Assembly (NCBI GenBank): GCA_036365145.1
Contig: JAEOAD010001608.1
Coordinates: 248,001-312,000, forward strand
Origin: Orientallactaga sibirica
Lineage: Eukaryota; Chordata; Mammalia; Rodentia; Dipodidae
Direction of reading: 5' to 3'
DNA length: 64,000 nt
Below the pieces are notes generated by a model. It worked only from the letters and a program-made list of their open reading frames with translations, did not search any database and was not told the DNA's origin. The position numbers and the translations under genes are program-made. Below, piece by piece: positions 23,141-34,264 of the stretch (position 1 is its first letter; each line of letters starts with the position of its first letter).

Positions 23141-23954
23141 AGTCCAGGGTGAGGGAGAAAACCCTTCCCAAGGAAAAATATGAAGATGATCCATAAGGGA
23201 GAAATAGTCAAGATGGCATGTGTGTAAACATGTCTCACATGGTGTGGAAGGAAAGTCAAGACCTTTAGGGTTCATTAGGGTTTGGCAGGAGGGTACTGAG
23301 GACCAAAGCAGGCAATCCACACATTCCCACACTCTCGGGGACCCACCAGGTCCCAATTCCCCCTCAAACAGCCACCTTAGCCATGGTCCCAGCTGCAGGT
23401 TCCTCCTGCACTAGCTAACTGGACCCAGGCCAGCAGAGCAATATTCTCCCACCCTAGGTTTCCTCCACCATGGAGCTCCACAAGCAAGCTCCATCACATG
23501 CACCATCACATCCCCCCTACTTACTAGTGGGGAACCCCACCCACTGGGTCCCACCCCCACCCTGCCCCCCACTCAGGGCCAGCAGGGAACCTTAACCACC
23601 AGGTCCTTCCCCCCTCCGTGGCAGCAGGGAACCTCACCCTCCAGATCTGGGATCTGCTTAGATCCATTGCCCCCAACTCCTGCCCCTCAGGCCACCTGAC
23701 ACACACTCCCATACCTGATCTGCCAAAGAACAAGCCCCTTCATCAGACCTTCAGACCCTCACCAGACTGTCACAGTCTTCCGCACTCTGAGCAGGCAGAC
23801 CTCACTGCCATCAGAAACCTAACTGAAATAAACATAAAAGCAAATAATCACTGAAGACACTTCAAGGTAAACTACAGCTTCCTGCTACAGTTAACAAGAT
23901 TCCTTCACTGTGATGGGAAGACCATAGTGCAGAAGAAATAACCTGAAAAATCAA
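23141..23954 (+). repeat. Probable L1 5' UTR
   Basis: A C/G-rich stretch, in sharp contrast to its AT-rich surroundings, directly precedes the remains of L1 ORF1. It has repeated 'cagcagggaacc' and 'ccaccaggtcc' phrases (about 23340-23640). The position and composition fit an L1 promoter/5' UTR, though its left limit is not defined. The ORFs in both strands here are compositional. Confidence 0.5.
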
Positions 23955-24991
23955 ATGCAAGTAAATCCAACAAGTCTGCCCAATCCCACAATGGATGTCT
24001 CTAACCAACGCATAGAAGAGACAATAGGATCAGAACCCCAAAATGAAGACATAAGCAATGCAACCCTAGCAAAGAAAATAGCAGAACTTTCAGAAAATCA
24101 ACAAAGGGCCAATAATTGTATGAATGCTATTCTTGTGAGATTAGACCTAATAGAAAAGAACTAGGAAGGGCTCCAAAGACAGTTAAATGACCTGAGGAGA
24201 GTGAAAAAAGAGAGGACCTCAATAACCAGACTGATAAGCTCAATAAAGACATAAATAAATGCAAGCATATTTATTTCTAAGAAGCACTAAAAAAATCAGA
24301 AAATGATGTGAAAAGGGAATTTGACAGAACTGGAAACTATACATAAAAAAGCAGTAGAAAATACAAACCAAATTGAACAAACCCAAAACTCCATAGAATA
24401 GAGTCAGCCATGTGGAAGATAAAAACTCAGAACTGGAAGACAGAACAGAAGAAACAGCATGTGAATCCAAAAGTTTCAATAAGTTCAAAAATTTTTGTGA
24501 ACATAACATGCAGGAAATGTGGGATAGCCTTAAATGTTCCAACATTAGGATCATGGTGATACCAGAAGGGGAAGAAATTCAGACCAAAGGAGTCAAGAAC
24601 TTATTCAACAAAATTATTGAAGAGAACTTCCATTCTCTCAAAAGAAAGTCCCATCAAGGTACAAGAAGCTAACAGAACTCCAAACATGCTGGACCAAAGG
24701 AGAAATTCTCCCAGACATATTATCATTAAAACCCTAAATATTGATAACAAGGAGAAAGTCCTAAAAGCAGCTAGGGAGAAACAACACATTACATATAAAG
24801 GTAACCCCATCAGAATTACTTCAGGCTTCTCAATAGAAACACTCAAAGCCAGAATGGCTTGTAATGGAACACTGCAAAGTCTAAGAACTTATGGCTTCCA
24901 ACCCAAACTACACTACCCAGCAAATATATCCCTCATAATAGATGGTGAAAGAAAAACTTTCATTGATAAAACCAGCTGTACAACTATATGA
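23955..24991 (+). pseudogene. L1 ORF1 remnant (RNA-binding chaperone protein), disrupted
   Basis: An ATG at 23955 opens a 69-codon frame rich in Asn/Glu that stops at 24164. Further pieces follow at 24412-24672 and 24617-24991. The last contains the conserved ORF1p C-terminal region (RTPNMLDQRRNSPRHIIIK, ITYKGNPIRIT, YPANISLIIDGERKTF). Several stops and shifts break it, so no functional protein is made. It lies in order between the 5' UTR-like region and ORF2. Confidence 0.8.
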
Positions 24992-25179
24992 ACACAAAGC
25001 CAGATCTATAGAGAGTAGTTTAGGGAATTCTCCACACAGAAGAGTCAAATAACCAATCTCAAGAACCTATAAGAAGCAGATCACAATAACCAAACTCAGA
25101 GAAGGCACTTAAAACAAAACAACCCTTCAAAGTCCAAATAAATAAATAAATAAATAAAAAAAAAAACACCAAACTACCA

Positions 25180-27412
25180 CAACATGGCAGGAATTAAATC
25201 AAACCTTACAGTTATTACTCTTAACAATAATGGCCTTAATTCACTCATCAAGAGACATAAACTGATAGGAAGGATCAGAAAATTAGACCCCTCAATCTGC
25301 TGTATTCAATAAACCCACCTCACCACTAAGGACAGACACCTCCTCAGGGTGAAAGGGTGGAAAATGATATTCCAAGCAAATGGCAACAAGAACTTCAATA
25401 TTCCACTATCAGAAATAGATAGATTATCCAAACAGAAAATTAATAGAGAAGTAAGACAGCTCAACATCACCATAGAGCAACTTGATGTAACAGACATATA
25501 CAGAGCATTCTACTCAAAATCTACAGATTACACATTCTTCTCAGCAGCCCATGGAACCTTCTCTAAAGTAGATCATATATTGGGCCACAAAGCCTGCCTC
25601 CATATTTTTTAGGAAAATTGATATAATTTGCTGCATGATATCAGACCACAATGCTGTAATGCTAGAAATTAACAACAAAAGGTATACCAGGAATCCCTCT
25701 AGGTCCTGGAAACTGAACAACACACTTTTAAGTAATAAATGGGTTGTAGATGAAATAAAAAATGAAATTGTGAAATTTCTAGAATTGAATAACAATGAAA
25801 ACACATTATACCAAAACTTATGGGACACAATGAAGGCAGTCCTTAGGGGAAAAATCATAACACTAAATGCCTTCATAACAAAGACAGAGAGATCTCAAAT
25901 CAATAACCTAACCATTCACCTAAAGGCATTGGAAAAACAAGAAGAAGCAAACCTGAAAAGCTCCAGACAGAAAGAAATAATTAAGATCAGAGAAGAAATT
26001 AATGCATTGGGAACTAAGAAGACAATTAAGAAAATTGATGAAACAAAGATCTTGTTCTTTGAAAAAAACTTACAAGATTGATAAACCCCTGCCCAATCTG
26101 ATCAAGCAAAAAAAAAAAAAAATGAGAGAGATACTTAAAATTAACAAATTTAGAAATGAAAAAGGAGAGGTCACAACAGACATAAGTGAAATTGGGAGAA
26201 TCATCAGGACTTATTTCAAAAACCTCTACTCCATAAAACAGGAGAATATGGCGGAAATGGATGAATTCCAGGACACATACCACATATCAAAGGTAAACCC
26301 AGAGCAGATGAATTTCCTAAACAAACCTATCACACCATTCAAGATTGAAGAGGTAATCAAACTCCTCCCCAAAAAGAAGAGTCCAGGACCAGATGGCTTC
26401 TCAGCTGAATTCTATCAAGCCTCCATGGAAGAACTGAAACCAATTTTTCTCAAACTATGCCACACAATTGGAGAGCAGGGAAAGATCCCCAACTCCTTCT
26501 ATGAAGGGAGTATCACCCTAATTCCAAAACCAGGCAGAGATGCCACAAGAAAAGAAAATTATAGGCCCATTTCCCTGATGAGCATAGATGCAAACATCCT
26601 GTACAAAATACTTGCAAACCAAATTCAACAGTACATCAAAAGCATTATCCACCTTGATCAAGTTGGCTTCATCCCTGGAATGCAGGGGTGGTTCAACATA
26701 CTGAAATCTGCCAATGTAATACACCACATAGACAAGCTTGAACACAAAAAACACATGATCATTTTGATAGATGCAGCAAAGGCCTTTGACAATCACATGA
26801 TCAAAACACTGGAGAGAATAGGCATGGGCGGTTTATATCTCAACATAAAAAAGGCTATATATAAAGCTCCTAAAGCCCAAGTAATACTTAATGGGGAGAG
26901 ACTGAAGAACTTTCCATTGAGACCAGGAACAAGGCAGGGGTGTCCACTCTCTCCTCTGCTCTTCAACATAGTACTAGAAGTACTAGCTCAAGCAATAAGA
27001 CAGGAGAAGGAAATCAAATTGGAAAGGAAGAAGTTAAGTTAGCCCTATTTGCAGATGACATGATTCTATGTATAAGTGACCCAAGAACTTCCATCTCAAA
27101 ACTCTTAAAGGTGATTTAACACCTTCAGAAAGTAGCAGGATACAAGATCAGTGCATAAAAATCAGTGGCCTTTCTGTATGCAAAACACAAAGATGCAGAA
27201 AAAGAAATAAGCAATATTGTCCCATTTTCAATAGCAACCAAAAAATAAATAAAATGCCTTGGAATAACATTAACCAAGGAAGTGAAAGACCTATACAATT
27301 TAAACATAAAAACACTCATGAAAGAAATTGAGGAGGACTTGTGAAAACGGAAAGACTTACCATGTTCCTAGATAGGCAGAATGAACATTGTGAAAATGGC
27401 AATCTTACCAAA
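25180..27412 (+). pseudogene. L1 ORF2 remnant (endonuclease and reverse transcriptase), disrupted and 3'-deleted
   Basis: The endonuclease part is broken (frames at 25349-25612 and 25635-26081, including a 'KVDHILGHK' stretch). The longest piece, 26002-27042, holds the reverse transcriptase fingers and palm: [34 protein letters not shown], '[11 protein letters not shown]' and '[12 protein letters not shown]'. The catalytic FADD equivalent falls in another frame (about 27046-27060, 'ctatttgcagatgacatg'). Homology stops at 27412, exactly where a CT-rich tract begins, so the C-terminal third is missing. Confidence 0.88.
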
Positions 27413-28085
27413 AGTTTCTCTCTCTCTCTCCTCAATCTCTCCTCTCTGTGCTCTCTTTCTCTTTTATATTACCTATCTTTTTCTTCCTTCATCTTCCTTG
27501 GTGCTGACTTGTTACTCCCAGTACCAACATGTGATTAACTTTCACAATGAGCTGTTGGTCAGAGAAACCTACAAGGTTTCCCAAAAGAAGACAGATTTCT
27601 GTCAGAGTTCTTGATGACCCACCAAAAATTAATGGTAAGACCCTACTGGTGAAGACACCATATGCTGTTGGGATGGAACATGGAGTGACCTGGCTGGAAT
27701 CTGGAAGAGGGTCACTCCCCAGACAGTTAGCTTGTCTACTGCCAGAGGGTGCTACATGAGCGAATGGGGGAAAATGACCAACATCTGTCCAAACAACTCA
27801 CAGTCTAAGCTACTCAGTGGTAAACAACCTGACTTGATGCACAAACAAGTGCAATAGTGGCACACAGCCATGGTGGGTAACCAACTGCTCTTGATTTGGC
27901 TAACAGATCCACTCAGTGGAATGGAACTCATAGCTGGAACTGGGAAACAAGTCAAAACCATGTCCAAAAAATGAGCCCATTCTCCAATATCAAGCTCCCA
28001 CCAACATGAATGTAAAAATAAAATAATTTAAAAAATGATAATCCATAAAGGAAGAACACCAACATTCTCCTGTGGTCTCCACACA
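27413..28085 (+). repeat. CT-rich tract and L1 3' UTR, sense
   Basis: A pyrimidine tract (27415-27500) is followed by sequence whose part at 27850-27990 ('caatagtggcacac...aaccaactgctcttgatttggct') matches the reverse complement of the antisense L1 3' UTR at about 56150-56240. This completes the L1 begun near 23.1 kb, with the ORF2 C-terminus deleted between. Confidence 0.6.
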
Positions 28086-28094
28086 TGGACGAGA

Positions 28095-28200
28095 GAAAAA
28101 AAAAATGTTTTCCTGAGTCTGGCTGATTTTGCTTAACATGATCTCCAGTTGCATTCATTTTCCTACTAATATTTGATACCTGAATTCATTTGCCATGCCA
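28095..28200 (-). repeat. Old L1 3'-end fragment, antisense
   Basis: 'cctgagtctggctgattttgcttaacatgatctccagttgcattcattttcctac' in overall wording is the antisense of the L1 ORF2 end that encodes the 'nlE..i.seltqsqkd' region (compare 12600-12650). Confidence 0.5.
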
Positions 28201-29005
28201 AGTTCACAGAGAGAGAAGCTTAGTATTATAATGCAATACATTATTCCAAGTATCAAGTGAGGCAGTTACAATCCAACTTCAGGGTCTTCTCCAGGCTTTT
28301 GGTATGCCGTGACCATAAGTGACCTGATGCTGAGCACAAGATAGATAGATTTTAATAAGATTGCCAGAAGAGATTATCTGTAAAGCATATTTCATTCAAG
28401 ATACTAAAGGGTTCTGAGTCAAGTCAATGTAGAAAAAGATGAGCAAGCTGAATCAAGAAGATTTTCATTAGGAATGATTTGCTAACAATATTAATATGTC
28501 GTGTCAAAATAAGGTTTGATGGATATCAGAGAAGAGATGAATAACATATGAAACACTTGTGCTCATGTGTGTATACATGTGATAAGATTTTAAAATTCTT
28601 CCCATACTTCATAATAAAGTATGGGAATCCTTTGCATTTCATTTTTGATATACAAAGGACAGGTTACAAGCAGCTAAATCACTTTTCCAAGCAAAACAAA
28701 AGATATTCTGTTCTTGAACATCAAAATGTTTGAAGGATGCTCACATTTTTATTCTTCAAATGAAAAAGTCTTTGTATAAATGAAGTTTGAGTCACTATAT
28801 TCATCTTGTGAAAACCTGGACATGTGCAGATCTACAAAGAATCATCTGGGATTCTGGTTCACCTTGCAGGCCATTGAGAGTGAACTTGGAACATAAACGA
28901 AGAAAGTAGAGTCCAGGCCATGATCTCCTTAAAATATAACTTCTTCTTTGTGCAGATCAAATATCTGTTCACGGCATCTTAGTGGCAGTCCCAGCAGTTG
29001 CTGAG
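28201..29005. other. 5' flank of the divergent OR pseudogene
   Basis: No recognisable gene or repeat. Confidence 0.4.
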
Positions 29006-29907
29006 ATGGTGACAGAAAACAGCACTGTTGCCTAATTCATTTTGTAATGTTTGACACAGGACTTGGGGCAGCAGAAGACAATAGATTGGATCTTCTTGAT
29101 TATTTACCTTATGACTTTGTTGGGGAACATTCTCGTTGTTTTGAAGATTAAGACAAGCGTGGCTCTTGGGAGCCCCATGTGCTTTGTCCTCTTTTCCCTG
29201 TCCTTTGCTGATGAATGCTTCTATAACTATAGTCCCAAGACTCAGTGTGGATTCCCTTTCTTGGAAGAAGACCATTTCCTACAATGAGGACATGACTCAA
29301 GTCTTTGCAGCCTATTTCTCTGGGTGCACGCAGATCTTGGTGCTCATCCTGATGGCCTTGGAAGTCTACATAAGCCCTTGAGATATACAACCATCAGGAG
29401 TCAGGGTGTCTGTGGTATGTTGGTGAACCTGGCCTTGATGGGGTCTTGTACCCATTCTTCATGGATTTTATTGGCCTTGAAATTATCCTTCTGTGGACCA
29501 ATATTATTGATCACTTTTGCTGTGACACACAACCTTTGTTGAAACTTGCCTGCATGGACACTTAAGTCATCAATCTACCAATAGTATTTAATAGTGGAGC
29601 TATATGCATGGTGAGCCTCATAATCCTTGTTATCTCCATTGCCTTCATCTTGCATTCTCTGAAAAGCCAGAGTGCAGAAGAAAGGAAAGCCCCATCTATG
29701 TGTTCCTCCCACATCATTGTTATTACCTTATTCTGTGTTCCATGTACATTCACCTATACCTGTCCTCCAACCACATTTCCAATAGACAAGATGGTGGCTG
29801 CATTTTACACTATTGGTGCTCCCTTGCTCAGCCTTGTGATCTATACATTGAGGAATGCAGAAGTGAAAATTGCCATGAGAAAATTGTGTAGTGAAATATG
29901 CCTTTAA
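29006..29907 (+). pseudogene. Olfactory receptor pseudogene, class II family 4, divergent lineage
   Basis: About 900 bp with clear receptor homology in three successive frames. The start MVTENSTVA is followed by stops at codons 10 (29033-29035) and 14 (29045-29047). TM1-TM2 text (LGNILVVL, LGSPMCF) then shifts frame near 29230-29290; KKTISYNEDMTQVFAAYFSG follows, ending at a stop in place of the MAYDRY motif ('MALEVYISP'). A third frame carries 'KPLRYTTI' to 'LSFCGP'. The end, from about 29580, is fairly well preserved: NSGAICMVS, KAPSMCSSHIIVI, PIDKMVAAFYTIGAPLLSLVIY, TLRNAEVKIAMRKL. The TM5-TM7 wording is nearer to OR4C11-type receptors than to the other receptors here, so it is not a recent copy of them. 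Confidence 0.92.
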
Positions 29908-30039
29908 TTGTTATGTGTTACATGAGGATTTTTAGGCATACTTACTTAACTGTTTCTGTTTTGCTGCATGGACTGGATAACTCAGATTTCCTGCAAATGC
30001 CCAAAAGTTGAAAGATCATGTCTAGTATTTCTCAACTTC

Positions 30040-30248
30040 AGACTTTTTAAAAATTTTAATTTATTTATTTGAGACAGGGAGACAGAGCACAAGGCAGAGA
30101 GAGAAAGAATGGCCTCTAGCCACTACAAAGAAACTCTAGATACATACACTACCTTGTGCATCTGGCTTTATATGGGTACTGGGAAATCAAACCTAGGTAC
30201 TTTGGATTTGCAGGCAAGTGCCTTATCTGATAAGTGAACTCTACAGCC
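30040..30248 (-). repeat. DIP-like SINE, antisense (short variant)
   Basis: A TTTA-rich start, 'gagacagagcacaaggcagagagag', 'ggcctctagccactacaaagaaactc', 'gcatctggctttatatgggtactggg', and a degraded 'ctctacagccc' end. Confidence 0.8.
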
Positions 30249-30324
30249 CTCATCTTCATACTTTTTTTCTGTGATAATTTCTTCATTTGAAAATAATTTT
30301 ATCTGCATGTAGAATTCATACCAC

Positions 30325-30325
30325 A

Positions 30326-30378
<53 letters not shown>
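30325..30378. repeat. (TA)n microsatellite
   Basis: More than 20 uninterrupted TA units at about 30331-30374. Confidence 0.95.
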
Positions 30379-30380
<2 letters not shown>

Positions 30381-31964
30381 ACCATGCTATTTCAGTACTT
30401 GGGCTTATGGTTCTAATTAAATTGATACCAAGAAGTCTTACTTCAATTGATAGAGGCAAATGGAAAACAAAATAAAACAAAAATATAGTATATTTTGTAT
30501 GTAGCTAAACATTTTCACTATCTCAGCAGAAACTGGCAAAATGTTGGGTCAAGGATTCCAAGTAATTCTGCCATTTGCAAATGAGACCAGAATAGAATGT
30601 CACATCCCAGAGTGGATATTTGTCAAAGCTTTACATCTGGTATTCACAAGTGTCAAATTCCTTTTTAACTCCTTCTTGATAAATTCTCTAATTTTTCTTT
30701 ATGTCTTACAGATTGTTTATAATGAATTTGGATCCAGTCCTAAGAAGTTGAAGTGTAATTGGTTCTTATTAAAACAAGGCATGCTTAAACTATGCCTTTG
30801 TTGTTTCATTTTTTGTTGATCCTTCAAACTCAATACGGTGGGAGAAAATTTGTCACTATACAAATGAAAATTCTCAAAAATTAAAAAAAATATTCTTCTC
30901 ATTGTTAGATGATACAGAGCCCAAATTCCTATAGAATTCAAACAAGACAATGTTCAGCTCACTTCATTAAATTAATTTTTAGTTCATTTTCTTAAAAATT
31001 ACTTCTAAAATATAAATTTCTGGATATATTTATTGATCTACATTAATTGATAGGCCTTGTCCCAGCATTTTTTCCCATTAACATGGTTTCCAGTGTAATT
31101 GTCTAGACCTAAAGTCAACAAAAATTTCTCAGGGGCCCTGTGTACTGTCCCTGTGCAGTTATTCCAGTACCTATGGTCAAGTTCTTAGTTTAAAAGGTGC
31201 AACCTGGTGAGATGATAACTTCCTCAGGGTAGCTCTTTAGTTATTTCATAAGATTGCATTAGATTTGTTACTACAATGGTATCATCATGAAAAATTTAGC
31301 TGACATAGGATGTATTCAAGATTTTGGATTATAAATTGTTCCCTGCTGACTTGGCAGTGAACAAATTTGCAAACCTCATGCCCATTCATCTGTCTGTGCT
31401 TTGACAACAGAGCCAGCACCTTTAGCAGCACACCTGATAGCCATGGTGACAAGCTTCCTGTATCCTGGGTGTTACTCCTGCTGACACCCAGGAAAGTCAC
31501 CATAGCTCTTCCAAAGTCTATGCTGAATGTCAGGGTATTCTCTGGGGATAGGGGAGGGGTCTGGGTGTTTCACCTTCAGGTTTTTCCAGAAAATTATTCC
31601 ACAGTTCTGATATACAGAACTCTACACCCTGAATAAAAGTCTCCTCTTATTTCCGTGGATATTTGCACCTGCTGTGGTCTTAACTATAGTGACAAGGTCT
31701 GTGATTTGCATGAGTGAAACATTTTTTCTGTATCAGCAGTCAGGTCTTCACTCTGTACTCCCTGCTGGGACAGTGTGTGGAAGGCAGGGATGGAACAGTA
31801 TAAAACCAGAACAGAGTATATGAGTGCAGTGATCATGGTCTAAGAAGTAAAAGGAAGTCATGGTCAAAAGATGTGATGTATATACCATTGCTGTATGATT
31901 TGAAATAATATATCTGATATAATGAAAAGAGGAAACACTTACCACACACTCTTCCATAATCCGG
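30379..31964. other. Intergenic DNA; a possible LTR end near 31.6 kb
   Basis: No gene recognised. The segment 31360-31690 is less AT-rich and ends 'ccctgaataaaagtctcctc' followed by a T/G-rich stretch, like an LTR R/U5 boundary, but no ends or target duplication were found. Confidence 0.35.
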
Positions 31965-32564
31965 CTATTAGATTTGTGTCTTGATCATTTCCAACAAGCA
32001 TCTTTGAGAGAGTCATTGGAAGAGAGATCATGTACAGCCTGATGCATGATCAAAAGTAATGATACAGAGTGAAATAAATGTCACTAAGAGATGGAAGAGG
32101 CTTAATTACAACATGAACAGGCTCTATAAGAACAACGACAGATGGTTCCTGGGCCTAATAGGGAGCAAGTTCTCTGAACAGTAGGGAGACTCTTCATGGT
32201 CTCTGGACAGTGCTTAAGTCCTCAAGCCCTTCCTCTCTGCTCACAATTGTCACCTTATTCAGCAAATCACTGCAGTAGTACAGGCTTTAGTCTCATTTCT
32301 ATTTTTATTGGAATATATGGACAGGCATTCTATGAATGAAAACATTTGGCTGTCTCTGCTCAAACTAGTCATGGCTGTGATTATGAAGATAATTTATGAT
32401 GAATTAAGAACTTCTCTCCCTTCTGCCCATAATGACAGAATATTTTCTTTCTGGAATCCACAAGCCAGTTCTCTAATTTTATAGATGTTTTCATGGGAAT
32501 AGCAGCCATGGTAATATGTAAATTTGTACATCAGAATCTATTTTAAATCTATAGGTTTTGTTGT

Positions 32565-32765
32565 ATTTCATTTATTTACAAGCAGAGAGAGATAGAGAGA
32601 AGAGAGACAGAGAGAAAATGGGCATGCTAGGGCCTCTAGCCACTTCAAGCGAAGTCCAGAAACATGTGCCTTTGTGCATCTGGCTTACATGGGTCCTGGG
32701 GAATATAACCTGGGTCTTTGGCTTCATAAGCAAAGGCCTAGACAACTAAGCCATCTCTCCTGCCC
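32565..32765 (-). repeat. DIP-like SINE, antisense (short variant)
   Basis: (GA)-rich start, 'gggcctctagccacttcaagcg', 'gcatctggcttacatgggtcctggg', 'gacaactaagccatctctcctgcc'. Confidence 0.85.
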
Positions 32766-33049
32766 TAAATCTATAGTTTTAAATGTGTTGGTAGGCTGTT
32801 ATGAAGAATTTTTGGAACATGAGAAATTACTCATAACTGGAATAATTCCTTGTGGTAACCTTAAATTTTGTTACATAATGAATGCTTATAACAGAATTTT
32901 CAATCAGTAAGAAATTACTAAATATTAATAAATTTCAGAACAGCAAACTATTATCTCTTCACAAGTACTTTACCTTGTCTGAGGTTTATTCTGTTTCTGA
33001 ATTTGTCTGTTTGGATTTGAATTTTAAAGGTAGCCTCTTTTTATATTTT

Positions 33050-33205
33050 AATTTTCTTTGATTTTTCGAGGTAGGGTCTCATTCTAGTCCAAGCTGACCT
33101 GAAACTCACCATGTAGTCTCAGGGTGGTCTTCAATTCACTGCAATTCTCATATTTCTGCCTCTGGACTGCTGGGATTAAAGGTGTGCACCACAATGCCTA
33201 GCTTT
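33050..33205 (-). repeat. B1-like SINE, antisense
   Basis: 'gatttttcgaggtagggtctcattctagtcc', 'tcagggtggtcttcaattcactgc', 'ctgctgggattaaaggtgtgcaccacaatgcc'. Confidence 0.85.
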
Positions 33206-33214
33206 AGGTGGCCT

Positions 33215-33512
33215 CTTGTTTTTTTTTTTTTTTATTTTTTTTAAATTTTTTACTTTTAGAGAGAGACACAGAGAGAGACAGACAGACAGGGAGAGGAAGA
33301 GAGATAGAGATGGGTGCGCCAGCAGTCTCTCAGCTGCTGTGAACGAAATCCAGATGCATGTGCCCCCTTGTGAGCAAGTGGCATTGTGCCCTTTCCTCAC
33401 TTTGCATCTGGCTAAACATGGGACCTGGAGATTGGAACCGCTGGGGATTAGAACCAGTGTTCTTAGGCTTAGGAGGCAGGCGCTTTAACCCCTAAGCCAT
33501 CTCTCCAGCCCA
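33215..33512 (-). repeat. DIP-like SINE, antisense (long variant)
   Basis: T-run, (GA)/(CAGA)-rich tract 33257-33310, 'ccagcagtctctcagctgctgtgaacg', 'tgcccccttgtgagcaagtggc', then 'ctttaacccctaagccatctctccagcc'. Confidence 0.9.
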
Positions 33513-34059
33513 GGTGGCCTCTTTTTATAAGTAGACAACAAAGATGTTTCTAACAATTACCTTTTTTTTTTTTTTTCCAATTCACAAGTTATTTCCTTAT
33601 CCATCTCTGCCCTCTCACAGAAACAGATACTAAAATATTAAGCAAATGACATTATAGACACAGTGGAAGATAAAACTGTGGGTCCAAATGAGAATGAGCA
33701 CTCCAAAATGCATTCCTGAATTCCTCTTCCTATATAATATTTTTTTAAAAATCACACAAAGTGTGGGCAATGTCAGGTGATTCTTCTGTCAGGATTCCAT
33801 TATAAATTTTAATTACTACAAATAACACTTTGCTCTCAGTTCTATAGATTATGGTCTGGGTATGTCTCAGCCTTAATTTTTTTCTAGGTGGTGTGTGAAA
33901 ACCAGGTAGAAGCCAATGTTTAAAGGATATGTAAACAGCAAAGTCATTGTTAAGGTCTTTATTGAAGATGCCTCAAGAGCTAAGCATGGTTTTCCCTCAT
34001 AGTTCAGTGTCAGTGCCATGGTCCCTTATAGTGACACAAATCTGTCCTATGCACTTTTT

Positions 34060-34250
34060 CAAAGAGTTTGTTTTTATTTCCCAGAGAGAGAGAGAGAGAA
34101 TGGGTGCTCCAGGGCCTCTAACCACTGCCAATGAGCTGCAGACGTAATCCCCACCTTGTGCACCTGACTTACTTGGGTACTAAGGAATCAAACTCATACT
34201 CTTAGGCTTTGTAGGCAAGTACCTTAACTGTTGGGCCATCTCTCCAGGCC
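34060..34250 (-). repeat. DIP-like SINE, antisense (short variant)
   Basis: (GA)n at 34083-34099, 'gggtgctccagggcctctaaccactgcc', 'accttaactgttgggccatctctccaggcc'. Confidence 0.85.
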
Positions 34251-34264
34251 CCTGTACTATGTAT

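Larger units (their letters stand above)
31965..34264. other. Distal part of duplicated block A
   Basis: The segment 31975-32530 is similar to 55070-55527 plus 57300-57345 in block C ('aggctctataagaacaacgacagatgg' type phrases). It keeps the L1-free version of the site that carries an L1 in block C: 'cccataatgacagaatattttc' (about 32428-32449). Several SINEs are inserted in this stretch (listed separately). Confidence 0.6.

Noticed and set aside
26002..27042. 346-codon ORF as a host gene
   Set aside because: It is the reverse transcriptase part of an L1 ORF2 remnant, with further L1 sequence on both sides.
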